Below are positions 37,367-45,790 of a stretch of 64,000 nucleotides of DNA, in pieces. Numbering within the stretch: the stretch's first letter is position 1; the number at the start of each line of letters is the position of its first letter. The position numbers were made by a program, and so were the translations under genes. Origin of the DNA: Bacteroidota bacterium (GTDB lineage: Bacteria > Bacteroidota > Bacteroidia > Palsa-948); contig PLUL01000051.1 of assembly GCA_003164895.1 (NCBI GenBank), positions 1-64,000 of the forward strand, given 5' to 3'. A model generated the notes under the pieces. It saw only the letters and a program-made list of their open reading frames with translations. It was not told where the DNA came from and ran no database searches.

Positions 37367-38596
37367 ATGAATCATTTCAAAATCATCGCGGTAACTCACA
37401 AACATTTCGATGTTAGCCATATCGGAAAATTTCACATTGAAGAAAGTCAATGGGGAAATCGCCTTTCCGATTTGAAATCAATGATGCAAATTGATGAGCT
37501 GATGTTTCTCTCCACCTGCAACCGAATTGAATTTCTCCTTAACACTTCGCAGCAAATTGATAAAAGTTTTTTGAAAAATTTTATTCTTTCCATCTATCCA
37601 CAAATTAAAAATGAAGATGCCGAAAGAACAGTTTCTTCTGCTGTGATTTTTGAAGGAGAAGAAGCGTTCAAACATCTTTTTCATGTTGCATCTTCGCTCG
37701 ATTCATTGGTGGTTGGCGAACGCGAAATCATTACACAGGTTCGCAATTCTTACGAGTTGTGCAAAAAATTAAATCTGACCGGAGATATGATTCGCCTCGT
37801 GATTCAGAAAACGATTGAGTGTGCAAAAGAAATTTATACACACACAAATATTTCCCGAAATCCTGTTTCGGTGGTTTCGCTTGCCTACAGAAAGTTAAAA
37901 GATTTGAATGTAAAACTCGATGCAAAGTTTCTCATTATCGGTTCAGGTGTTACAAATACGAGCATGGCAAAATATCTGAAGAAACATGGCTTTACAAATT
38001 TTGTTGTCTTCAATCGCACTCTTTCAAATGCAGAACCTCTCGCAAATGAACTTAACGGAAAAGCGCTTCCTCTTTCCGATTTAAAAAATTATAAAAATGG
38101 TTTTGATGTGATTGTTTCCTGCACCGGCTCCAGCGAATACATTATCACAAAAGAAATTTATTCTTCACTTGTTGGAAATGACAAGAGCAAAAAAGTAGTG
38201 ATTGATTTGGCTGTGCCGAATGATTTAGACGAAGCTATATTGAAAAATTACGAAGTGAATTTGATTTCCGTAAATAATTTACAGGAGATAGCAAAGAAAA
38301 ATTTATTGGAGCGCGAAAAGGAATTATCTGCCTGCGAAAAGATAATTGAAAAAAATATTGAAGAGTTCCGTCAGGAATTCAAAGAAAGAAAATTGGAACG
38401 CGCAATGAGCAATGTTCCGAAAAAAGTAAAAGAAATTCGCGAAATTGCTGTGAACGAAGTTTTCGCGAAAGACATTCAAAAGCTGGATGAGCAATCGAAA
38501 GAAACGCTCGACAAAGTAATTGCTTACCTCGAAAAGAAATATATCAGCGTACCTATGAAAATGGCGCGTGAGATACTGATTGAAGAAGGAGCATAA
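37367..38596 (+). CDS. hemA: Glutamyl-tRNA reductase
   Basis: The protein has 409 residues. The catalytic Cys51 is in FLSTCNRIEF, followed by GEREIITQVRNSYELCKK, and a Rossmann region (FLIIGSGVTNTSMAKYLK). It makes glutamate-1-semialdehyde from glutamyl-tRNA, the first committed step of C5-route tetrapyrrole synthesis. It leads a haem cluster with the hemCD fusion 15 bp downstream and hemB further on. The length is normal. Confidence 0.95.
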   Translation: MNHFKIIAVTHKHFDVSHIGKFHIEESQWGNRLSDLKSMMQIDELMFLSTCNRIEFLLNTSQQIDKSFLKNFILSIYPQIKNEDAERTVSSAVIFEGEEAFKHLFHVASSLDSLVVGEREIITQVRNSYELCKKLNLTGDMIRLVIQKTIECAKEIYTHTNISRNPVSVVSLAYRKLKDLNVKLDAKFLIIGSGVTNTSMAKYLKKHGFTNFVVFNRTLSNAEPLANELNGKALPLSDLKNYKNGFDVIVSCTGSSEYIITKEIYSSLVGNDKSKKVVIDLAVPNDLDEAILKNYEVNLISVNNLQEIAKKNLLEREKELSACEKIIEKNIEEFRQEFKERKLERAMSNVPKKVKEIREIAVNEVFAKDIQKLDEQSKETLDKVIAYLEKKYISVPMKMAREILIEEGA

Positions 38597-38611
38597 AATT
38601 CTTTCTTCCCC

Positions 38612-40192
38612 ATGACAAATCGAAAAATTATAATCGGAAGCCGCGGAAGCGACCTCGCACTCTGGCAGGCAAATTTTGTTTTGGCTGAACTGAAAAAACT
38701 AAAGATAGATGCTGAACTGAAGATCATCAAAACACAAGGAGATCAAATTCAGAATTTAAGTTTTGATAAACTGGAAGGCAAAGGATTTTTCACAAAAGAA
38801 ATTGAAGATGCTTTGCTGAAAAAAGATATTGACCTTGCCGTTCACTCGCATAAAGATTTGCCTACCGAATCTCCCGAAGGATTAATGATTGCCGCTGTTT
38901 CTGAGCGCGAAGACCCGAGCGAACTTTTGCTAATAAATAAAAATGCAGTTGATGAAAAACAAAAGTTTTCATTAAAACAAAATGCACTTGTCGGAACTTC
39001 ATCAGCCAGAAGAAAATCACAACTTTTGGCTTGGAGAAATGATTTGAAAATTGAAGACCTGCGAGGAAATGTCCCTACACGAATTCAAAAACTCAGAGAT
39101 AAAAAATACGATGCCATATTAATTGCAAATGCCGGAGTTTCACGTCTGGAAATTGATTTGAGTGAATTTTATTGCGAGAAATTAGATGTGAAAGAATTTA
39201 TTGCCGCGCCTGCACAAGGAGTTCTCGCTCTGCAAATTCGCGAAAGCGACAAAGAATTATTTGAAAAACTTCAACCTTTAAATCACAAGGAAGTTGCAGA
39301 AACGATTGGCGTGGAAAGAAAAATCCTGAATTTGTTTGATGGCGGCTGCCAGCTTCCGCTTGGGGTTTACTGCGAGAAAGATGAGAATCAAAATGGCGAA
39401 ACTATTTTCAAAGTAAGAGTTGCAAAAGCGGAAAACGCGAACTCTTTTCCAAAATATTTTTATTTCGAATCGAAGAAAATTGATGGTCTTGCAGAAAAAA
39501 TTGTTGAGAAAATAAAGAACATAAAAGGAAATTCTGTTTTTATTTCCCGTGATGAAAAGAAAAACGATTTCTTCAAAAGATGTCTGGAAGCAAACGGCTA
39601 CAAAGTCTTTGCTCAATCGTTAATTGCGATAAAACAAATTCCCATCCGGAAATATAAAAAATGCGATTGGATTTTCTTCTCCAGCAAAAATGCGGTGCAA
39701 CATTTCTTTGAGCAAAAACCCGATGTGGAAGGAGTGAAATTTGGCGCGGTAGGAAAATCTACTGCGGAAGAAATTCGCAAGTTTGGCAAACGCGCTGAGT
39801 TCATCGGCAATTCGGATGATACGCGCATGACCGGAAAAAAATTCTCCGCGCTGGTAGGAAATAAAACTGTTTTGTTCCCGCAGGCGAAAGAAAGTATGAA
39901 AACGATTCAGTTCCAGTTGCCGAGAAAAGAAAATGTGGTTGACCTCATTGTTTACGAAACATTAAAAATCAAGAACTGCCAACTGCCTATTGCCGACTGC
40001 CAACTTCTTATTTTTACAAGCCCTTCAAATGTGGAAACCTTTTTCGAAAAAAACAAAATAAGCGCTGAGCAAAAAGTAATTGCAATGGGAGATGCCACGG
40101 CAAATGCAGTAAAAAAACACGGAGTGAAAGCAAACAAACAACCTGCATCGTTTGATGATTTAGGATTGGTGCAGGCGGTGATGTCTATATAA
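38612..40192 (+). CDS. hemCD: Fused hydroxymethylbilane synthase / uroporphyrinogen-III synthase
   Basis: The protein has 526 residues. Residues 1-300 are HemC: IIGSRGSDLALWQANFV, LAVHSHKDLPTE, and the dipyrromethane-cofactor Cys246 in LFDGGCQLPLGVYCE. Residues ~305-525 are HemD-like (NSVFISRDEKKNDFFKRCLEANGYKVF, WIFFSSKNAVQHFF, FTSPSNVETFF). The fusion would convert four porphobilinogens to uroporphyrinogen III on one chain, avoiding release of unstable hydroxymethylbilane. A degenerate heptamer tract (39973-40007) lies in the HemD part, encoding KNCQLPIADCQLL just before the conserved IFTSPSN. Confidence 0.92.
   Translation: MTNRKIIIGSRGSDLALWQANFVLAELKKLKIDAELKIIKTQGDQIQNLSFDKLEGKGFFTKEIEDALLKKDIDLAVHSHKDLPTESPEGLMIAAVSEREDPSELLLINKNAVDEKQKFSLKQNALVGTSSARRKSQLLAWRNDLKIEDLRGNVPTRIQKLRDKKYDAILIANAGVSRLEIDLSEFYCEKLDVKEFIAAPAQGVLALQIRESDKELFEKLQPLNHKEVAETIGVERKILNLFDGGCQLPLGVYCEKDENQNGETIFKVRVAKAENANSFPKYFYFESKKIDGLAEKIVEKIKNIKGNSVFISRDEKKNDFFKRCLEANGYKVFAQSLIAIKQIPIRKYKKCDWIFFSSKNAVQHFFEQKPDVEGVKFGAVGKSTAEEIRKFGKRAEFIGNSDDTRMTGKKFSALVGNKTVLFPQAKESMKTIQFQLPRKENVVDLIVYETLKIKNCQLPIADCQLLIFTSPSNVETFFEKNKISAEQKVIAMGDATANAVKKHGVKANKQPASFDDLGLVQAVMSI
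39973..40007 (+). repeat. Degenerate heptanucleotide repeat inside hemCD
   Basis: The five units are GAACTGC, CAACTGC, CTATTGC, CGACTGC, CAACTTC. They encode NCQLPIADCQLL between HemD strands, in an otherwise cytoplasmic enzyme. Confidence 0.8.
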
Positions 40193-40198
40193 TGTACA

Positions 40199-41146
40199 AT
40201 GAAGAATAATTTTTTTATCATCCCATTAATGCTTCTCTCCAGCACATTACTTGCCCAAGGCAATAATATTTGGATTGCATTTGACAAAAATTATTATGTA
40301 ACTAAATCAGGGAAAATTATTGGCAGAGACAGTTTGTACATGTTTGACAACAAACCTGATTGCGAGAATGAAGGGTTTATTCGTTTCAGAAATAAAAAGA
40401 CTGACAATGTAGGATTGTTTAATAGAAAAGGAGAAGTAGCTATCCCGGCAGAATATAATGAGTTGACTGAAGTGGCAAATGGAGTAATGATGGCGTTAAA
40501 GGGCGCTGAAAAAAAGTACTATGAAGGTGGTGAACACTATCGATGGTTGGGAGGGAAGAAATTTCTTATTGATACTACTAATAAAATCATAGCAGAAAAT
40601 TTTGAATTTGATAATGATATAAATTTTTTCTCATTGAAAACTTCTTCACTGCCAAATCCCGATACAACTAAACAAAATTTTATAACTACAAATCGGCAAT
40701 ATATTTCGTTCACAAATTATAAAAAGGAATTTAGCAAATGGCTAAGAGATTCTCTACTGAAAAATCTTTCAAAGGATAATTTCCTTAATGTATCTTTCAA
40801 CAAAGTAACTTATTGGGAAAAGAATAAAGGTTGGATAAGTGAAATAAAAAATATTTTCATTGAAAGAAATTACGAACTATTTAAAGTAAAACTCATTCAA
40901 TTAAATAATAAAAATTGTGATTATAATATTTTTAATCAAGGACTCAATCCTTTTATTTTTAACACGGATGATTATAGAGATTTTTTCAATAATTGCGGTG
41001 AGTCAAAAGACTGGAAATATCCAGTAATGCTTATTGCGATTAACTATCAGAATAAAAAAGAGTTGCAAGACCATTTTGAATTTTTGAAAACGGAAAATGG
41101 ATATAAACTTATTTCCGTTTCACTTAGTGAAGGAGAAATAAAATGA
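40199..41146 (+). CDS. Exported WG-repeat-like protein, unknown
   Basis: The protein has 315 residues with a signal peptide ending LLAQ (about residue 20). Residues 70-95 look like a WG/KWG-type beta-repeat (NVGLFNRKGEVAIPAEYNEL). The rest is not recognised; it is Asn/Lys-rich and ends in a strand YKLISVSLSEGEIK. It starts 6 bp after hemCD and sits between hemCD and hemB, but it has no apparent haem role; it may be an insertion into the operon. A short heptamer-like series (AATGTAC, AATGAAG, AATAATT) overlaps its start. Confidence 0.65.
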   Translation: MKNNFFIIPLMLLSSTLLAQGNNIWIAFDKNYYVTKSGKIIGRDSLYMFDNKPDCENEGFIRFRNKKTDNVGLFNRKGEVAIPAEYNELTEVANGVMMALKGAEKKYYEGGEHYRWLGGKKFLIDTTNKIIAENFEFDNDINFFSLKTSSLPNPDTTKQNFITTNRQYISFTNYKKEFSKWLRDSLLKNLSKDNFLNVSFNKVTYWEKNKGWISEIKNIFIERNYELFKVKLIQLNNKNCDYNIFNQGLNPFIFNTDDYRDFFNNCGESKDWKYPVMLIAINYQNKKELQDHFEFLKTENGYKLISVSLSEGEIK

Positions 41147-41156
41147 AAAAATAATT

Positions 41157-41241
41157 CGCGTGAGGGGATTGCAGCGTAAATCCTTTTCCGCGCTTCGCGG
41201 AAAAGATTGAAGCGGAAAGCGCGACCCGAAGGGGAACGCCC
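41157..41241. repeat. Structured GC-rich intergenic repeat-like element
   Basis: About 85 bp, distinctly more GC-rich than the surroundings. It contains a 10-bp perfect stem CTTTTCCGCG/CGCGGAAAAG with a 3-nt loop (41183-41205). Flanking it are two imperfect direct copies: GATTGCAGCGTAAA (41167-41180) and GATTGAAGCGGAAA (41205-41218). It ends with CGACCCGAAGGGGAACGCCC. It fills the gap before hemB. I recall similar sequences as dispersed elements in many Bacteroidota genomes; that part is from memory. Confidence 0.7.
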
Positions 41242-41258
41242 AAACAAAAAATAAAAAT

Positions 41259-42227
41259 ATGATACAACGACCAAGACGACTTAGAAAAAAACCCATCATC
41301 CGCGAGATGATAGCGGAAACAAGATTGAGCAAAAATATGTTCATCTATCCGTATTTTGTGGTGCCCGGAAAAAAAGAAAAACATTCTATTGCCGCGATGC
41401 CGGGAATTCATCATTTTTCGGTGGATGAATTATTGAAAGATGCTGAGAAAGGATTGAAACATGGAGTGGATAAATTTTTGCTGTTTGGGGTTAACGAAGA
41501 AAAAACCAAGGATGCGAGTTCATCGTTCAGCAATAATTCGGTGGTGGTGAAAGCAATTAAGGAGTTAAAGAAAAATTTTGGCGAAGATATTTATGTGATT
41601 ACGGATGTGTGCGTGTGCGCATACACCACGCATGGGCATTGCGGAATTCTGCACGATGATTATGTGCACAACGATTCTTCGGTGGAAGTGCTGGCAAAAA
41701 TGGCGCTTGCTCACGCGCAGGCGGGCGCGGATATGGTGGCGCCTTCGGATATGATGGACGGAAGAGTTGGCGCGATAAGAGAAATCTTGGATGGAGATGG
41801 ATTTGAAAATACAGCGATAATGTCTTACGCGGTGAAATTTGCTTCGGCATTTTATGGTCCGTTTAGAGAGGCGGCAGATTCTGCTCCACAAAAAGGAGAC
41901 CGTAAATCTTACCAGATGGATTTCAGAAACGGTAGAGAAGCAATGAAAGAAGCAATGCTGGATGAACAGGAAGGCTCAGATATTTTAATGGTGAAACCTG
42001 CTCTTGCTTACATGGATGTGATATCGAATCTCCGCACGAATACGTTGCTGCCCGTTGCGTGTTACAATGTTTCTGGTGAATATTCCATGGTGAAAGCAGC
42101 AGCCAAGAACGGCTGGATAGACGAGCAAAAAATTGTGATGGAAAATATGCACGCATTCGCACGCGCAGGTGCGGATATAATTATTTCATACCACACCAGA
42201 GATATTTTTGAGAAGAATTGGATTTAG
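41259..42227 (+). CDS. hemB: Delta-aminolevulinic acid dehydratase (porphobilinogen synthase)
   Basis: The protein has 322 residues. The Zn-binding cysteines are in DVCVCAYTTHGHCG, and the Schiff-base Lys246 is in ILMVKPALAYMDVI. It joins two 5-aminolevulinate molecules to porphobilinogen, the substrate of HemC encoded upstream. It is cytoplasmic. It is cut off from hemCD by an unrelated gene and the GC-rich repeat element. Confidence 0.95.
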   Translation: MIQRPRRLRKKPIIREMIAETRLSKNMFIYPYFVVPGKKEKHSIAAMPGIHHFSVDELLKDAEKGLKHGVDKFLLFGVNEEKTKDASSSFSNNSVVVKAIKELKKNFGEDIYVITDVCVCAYTTHGHCGILHDDYVHNDSSVEVLAKMALAHAQAGADMVAPSDMMDGRVGAIREILDGDGFENTAIMSYAVKFASAFYGPFREAADSAPQKGDRKSYQMDFRNGREAMKEAMLDEQEGSDILMVKPALAYMDVISNLRTNTLLPVACYNVSGEYSMVKAAAKNGWIDEQKIVMENMHAFARAGADIIISYHTRDIFEKNWI

Positions 42228-42245
42228 TTTTCTTCCCTATCTTCG
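42218..42245 (+). promoter_or_regulatory. Candidate promoter abutting a start codon (leaderless arrangement)
   Basis: TTG (42218-42220), 17 bp, then TATCTTCG (42238-42245), then TGC and the ATG of the glycosyltransferase. The box-TGC-ATG layout is the same as at 15548-15561. Confidence 0.4.
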
Positions 42246-42248
42246 TGC

Positions 42249-43394
42249 ATGCTTATTGCAGTAAACACGCGCCTCTTATTAAAAGACAAGCTCGAAGGAA
42301 TCGGCTGGTTCACCTACGAATCGCTGAAGCAGATAACAAAAAATCATCCTGAACACCAGTTTCTATTTTTGTTCGACCGACCGTTCAGCGAGGAATTTAT
42401 TTTTTCGGATAATATAACTCCGATAGTTGTTGGTCCGCAGGCGCGTCATCCATTTCTTTGGTATTGGTGGTTCGAGCAATCGCTTCCAAAAGTTTTTCAT
42501 AAACACGAACCTGATCTTTTCCTTTCACCCGACGGTTTTCTTTCGTTGAGTGCTGCATATCCAGCGGGCATGAAAAAATTCAAATCACTTGCAGTTATTC
42601 ACGATCTAAATTTTGAGCACTATCCACAGGATATTCCTTTTCTTGCCCGAAAATATTTTCAAAAATATTTTCCGCAGTATGCAAGAAAAGCAGATCGCAT
42701 TGCAACGGTTTCGGAATATTCTAAACAAGATATTTCAAAAACTTATAAGATATCGCTTGAAAAAATTGATGTGGTATATGACGGAGCAAATGAATTATTC
42801 AAACCGAGTTCGGAAGATGCAAGGAAAAAGATTCAGTTGAAATATACAAGTGGCGAAAAATATTTTCTTTTCGTTGGCGCGCTTTCTCCTCGAAAAAATG
42901 TGACAAGATTGCTTCAAGCATTTGATGAATTTAAAAAATCAGAGCCATCAAAAATAAAGTTGGTAGTTGCAGGTGGAAAAATGTTCATGACGAGCGAAAT
43001 AGAAAATGTGTACAATAAAATGCAATTTAAGAACGATGTGATTTTTACCGGAAGATTAGGCACCGATGATCTGAAAGATGTGATGGCGGGTGCTGTATCT
43101 TTGGTTTTTGTTCCTTACTTTGAAGGTTTCGGAATTCCGATTGTGGAAGCGATGTATTGCGATGTGCCGTTGATAACTTCTAATGTAACATCTATGCCCG
43201 AAGTGGCAGGCAATGCAGGATTGCTGGTTGATCCTTTCTCGGTGGATTCCATCAAAGATGGTATGCTGAAAATTTATAAAGATGAAGCGTTGAGAAATCA
43301 ACTGATAGAAAACGGAAGAAAACAGAGAGAGAAATTTTCATGGGATAAGACGGCAGATAAGCTTTGGAAGTCAATAGAGAAAACTTTAGGATAA
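42249..43394 (+). CDS. GT4-family glycosyltransferase
   Basis: The protein has 381 residues with the GT-B fold. The N-terminal domain binds the acceptor (VNTRLLLKDKLEGIGWF); the C-terminal half has FVGALSPRKNVTRLLQAF and the donor-binding E-x7-E motif in PYFEGFGIPIVEAMYCDVP. It transfers a sugar from a nucleotide donor, probably in surface glycan synthesis. The start is 21 bp after hemB. No partner glycan genes are adjacent except, further on, a flippase and a methyltransferase. Confidence 0.9.
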   Translation: MLIAVNTRLLLKDKLEGIGWFTYESLKQITKNHPEHQFLFLFDRPFSEEFIFSDNITPIVVGPQARHPFLWYWWFEQSLPKVFHKHEPDLFLSPDGFLSLSAAYPAGMKKFKSLAVIHDLNFEHYPQDIPFLARKYFQKYFPQYARKADRIATVSEYSKQDISKTYKISLEKIDVVYDGANELFKPSSEDARKKIQLKYTSGEKYFLFVGALSPRKNVTRLLQAFDEFKKSEPSKIKLVVAGGKMFMTSEIENVYNKMQFKNDVIFTGRLGTDDLKDVMAGAVSLVFVPYFEGFGIPIVEAMYCDVPLITSNVTSMPEVAGNAGLLVDPFSVDSIKDGMLKIYKDEALRNQLIENGRKQREKFSWDKTADKLWKSIEKTLG

Positions 43395-43428
43395 ATTTTT
43401 TCTACTCTTGCAAATAGTTGAATCTTAA

Positions 43429-44067
43429 ATGCTCAAACCTTATTTAGATAAATCTCTGTTAGAAGCTGGCTGTGATGAAGCAGGCAGAGGTTGTCTTGCC
43501 GGTCCGGTTTATGCGGCTGCAGTAATTCTTCCGAAACAATCAAAAAAAGAATTAAAAGTTCTTGAAAAGGTAAACGACTCCAAAAAGCTTTCAGATGAAG
43601 TGCGTAGAGAATTGCGTCCGCTCATTGAGAAAATTTCCGTCTCATTTGCAATCGGAATTGCAAGTGTGGAAGAAATTGACAAACTAAATATTCTAAACGC
43701 ATCCATTCTTGCCATGCACCGTGCCATTGCAAAACTTAAAGTAAAACCGGAATTACTTTTAATTGACGGAAATCGTTTTAAAAAGTATTTTACAAAATCA
43801 GGGAAATTTATTCCTCACGAATGTATTATTCAAGGTGACGGGAAATTTCTTGCCATCGCCTGCGCATCCATTCTCGCCAAAACTTACCGCGATGATTACA
43901 TGAATGAACTTCACGAAAAATTTCCGAAATACAATTGGAATCAAAACAAGGCGTATGCAACACGCTTGCATCGTGCAGCAATAAAAAAATACGGCGCAAC
44001 CGAGCATCATCGCAAGAGTTTCACGCTTCTGCCATCTCAATTAAACTTGGACTTCGGTAAAAAATAA
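43429..44067 (+). CDS. rnhB: Ribonuclease HII
   Basis: The protein has 212 residues. The catalytic acidic residues are in CDEAGRGCLAGPVY and LLIDGNRF. The conserved ACASILAKTYRDDYM and RLHRAAIKKYGATEHHRKSF follow. It removes RNA from RNA-DNA hybrids and single ribonucleotides in DNA. The length is normal and the protein is cytoplasmic. Confidence 0.95.
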   Translation: MLKPYLDKSLLEAGCDEAGRGCLAGPVYAAAVILPKQSKKELKVLEKVNDSKKLSDEVRRELRPLIEKISVSFAIGIASVEEIDKLNILNASILAMHRAIAKLKVKPELLLIDGNRFKKYFTKSGKFIPHECIIQGDGKFLAIACASILAKTYRDDYMNELHEKFPKYNWNQNKAYATRLHRAAIKKYGATEHHRKSFTLLPSQLNLDFGKK

Positions 44068-44122
44068 ACTTCTGCTTAATTCCTAAATCTCTGTATCTTA
44101 GCAATCACAAAAACATTGAACC

Positions 44123-45763
44123 ATGAAAAAAGGCATATCAAAAAAATCAATGATCCTGATTGCTTCGCTCCTTTTTATGGCAATCATTATTTTTTCTATT
44201 CAATCGTGTATAAAAGATAATTTTCAACTAAACAAACTTGCAAAAACGGATTACACCCCAAATCTTGCTGCGCCATTGATTTATTCTTCAATTACTATTC
44301 AGGATCTTCTTAATAACTCTGGTCATAACGGAATTGTTTCTGTGGGAAGCGATAATTTTTGTACTATAATATATAAAGGAAATTTATTTTCGCTTCTTGC
44401 ATCTGATTTGATAACAATCCCCAACCAAACTCCTCCTGCCTATTCGGCTTCTCTCACGGCTGCACAAATTGCATCCTTTCCTACATCGGGTACTTTTACT
44501 GTTGCCTATAGTCAAACGGTAAATTTTAATTCGGGAACAGTTAAAATTGATTCTTTGATCTTTAAAAGCGGAATGCTTAATATCTCTCTTAATTCCAGTT
44601 TAAAATTCAGCGGACAAATAGCAATTAATATTCCTTCTGCTAAAAAAAACGGAGTTCCTTTTTCTCAAACGCTGCCTTTCACATATTCCGGAACTGTTCC
44701 GGTTATGACCAATGCTAATTATGATCTTTCCGGGTACGATGTGGACATGACATTAGGAGGAACCACAAACAATCAATTTGTAGTAAATTATGTTTTAACG
44801 ATTACGTGTAACGGAACATCACCGTCAATTACAGATATGATGACGCTCAACCAATCTTTCAGTAATTTGAATTTTAATAAATTATTTGGAGATATCGGGC
44901 AACTCGCTTTGTCGCCAACTCAAGATACAGTTGCACTTTCTATTTTTAAAAACTCCTTGGGGCTTGGCACTTTCACATTGGTAAATCCATCTGCAAAAGT
45001 TGTGATTTCAAATTCTTATGGAGTGCCTATAAATGCAACCATTGCTGCACTTAATGGCTTTAATCCACCGGCAACCACTTATCCAATTACCGGTTATCCT
45101 ACCCCACTTCCAATTTTAAGTCCGACTTTTTCTCAAATAGGACAAATACTCAAAGATTCATTTTCTCTAACCAACTCCAATAGTAACATTGTACAGGTTA
45201 TTAATAATACTCCCAAGTTTGTTATTTACAAAATAAATTCATTGTCAAATCCACCCAGCTTACCAGTTCAGAAAAATTTTGTAATTGACACCAGTCGTTT
45301 TAAAGTTGATTTGGAACTTGATTTGCCCCTTTATGGAACCGCTAAAGATTTTACACTAATGGATACTTTGGCATTTACAATGGATTCCAGTATTTCCAGC
45401 AATGTTGTATCCGCGTTATTTAGAATTTACAATTCAAATGGATTTCCTTTTGATATTAATATGCAAGCATATTTCACGGACAGTCTTTATCATAAACTCG
45501 ATTCATTAATAATTCCCAATCAGTTAATTTTACAATCTGCTATTGTTAGCCCTACGACAGGAATGGTAATTTCGCCCACTCAAAAAACGTATGACGCAAA
45601 TGTTAGCCAAGCCAGATTTTTACATTTGAAAACATCCAAACATATTTTGCTAAAAGCGGTGGCAGCCACTACCAACGGCGGAAATACAAATGTTAAAATT
45701 TATGCTAATTATAAATTAGATGTTAAACTTGGCGTGCAAGTTCAGATCAAGACAAAAATTTAA
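44123..45763 (+). CDS. Large lipoprotein, unknown
   Basis: The protein has 546 residues. The leader ends in a lipobox-like IQSC with Cys29. The body is beta-rich and repeats a theme of short Ser/Thr strands (FTVAYSQTVNFNSGTVKIDSLIF; FPFDINMQAYFTD), suggesting a beta-sandwich or barrel. No recognised domain. It is 27 bp before the OmpA/TSP3 gene and should be co-transcribed; a role as an outer-membrane accessory of that protein is an inference. Confidence 0.75.
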   Translation: MKKGISKKSMILIASLLFMAIIIFSIQSCIKDNFQLNKLAKTDYTPNLAAPLIYSSITIQDLLNNSGHNGIVSVGSDNFCTIIYKGNLFSLLASDLITIPNQTPPAYSASLTAAQIASFPTSGTFTVAYSQTVNFNSGTVKIDSLIFKSGMLNISLNSSLKFSGQIAINIPSAKKNGVPFSQTLPFTYSGTVPVMTNANYDLSGYDVDMTLGGTTNNQFVVNYVLTITCNGTSPSITDMMTLNQSFSNLNFNKLFGDIGQLALSPTQDTVALSIFKNSLGLGTFTLVNPSAKVVISNSYGVPINATIAALNGFNPPATTYPITGYPTPLPILSPTFSQIGQILKDSFSLTNSNSNIVQVINNTPKFVIYKINSLSNPPSLPVQKNFVIDTSRFKVDLELDLPLYGTAKDFTLMDTLAFTMDSSISSNVVSALFRIYNSNGFPFDINMQAYFTDSLYHKLDSLIIPNQLILQSAIVSPTTGMVISPTQKTYDANVSQARFLHLKTSKHILLKAVAATTNGGNTNVKIYANYKLDVKLGVQVQIKTKI

Positions 45764-45790
45764 AGACTCAAAGAATTGAACCAACCTGTG

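Noticed and set aside
41047-41414. Minus-strand frames crossing the GC-rich element before hemB
   Set aside because: Several overlapping frames are open only because the element lacks stops in those frames; they run into hemB and have no start context.
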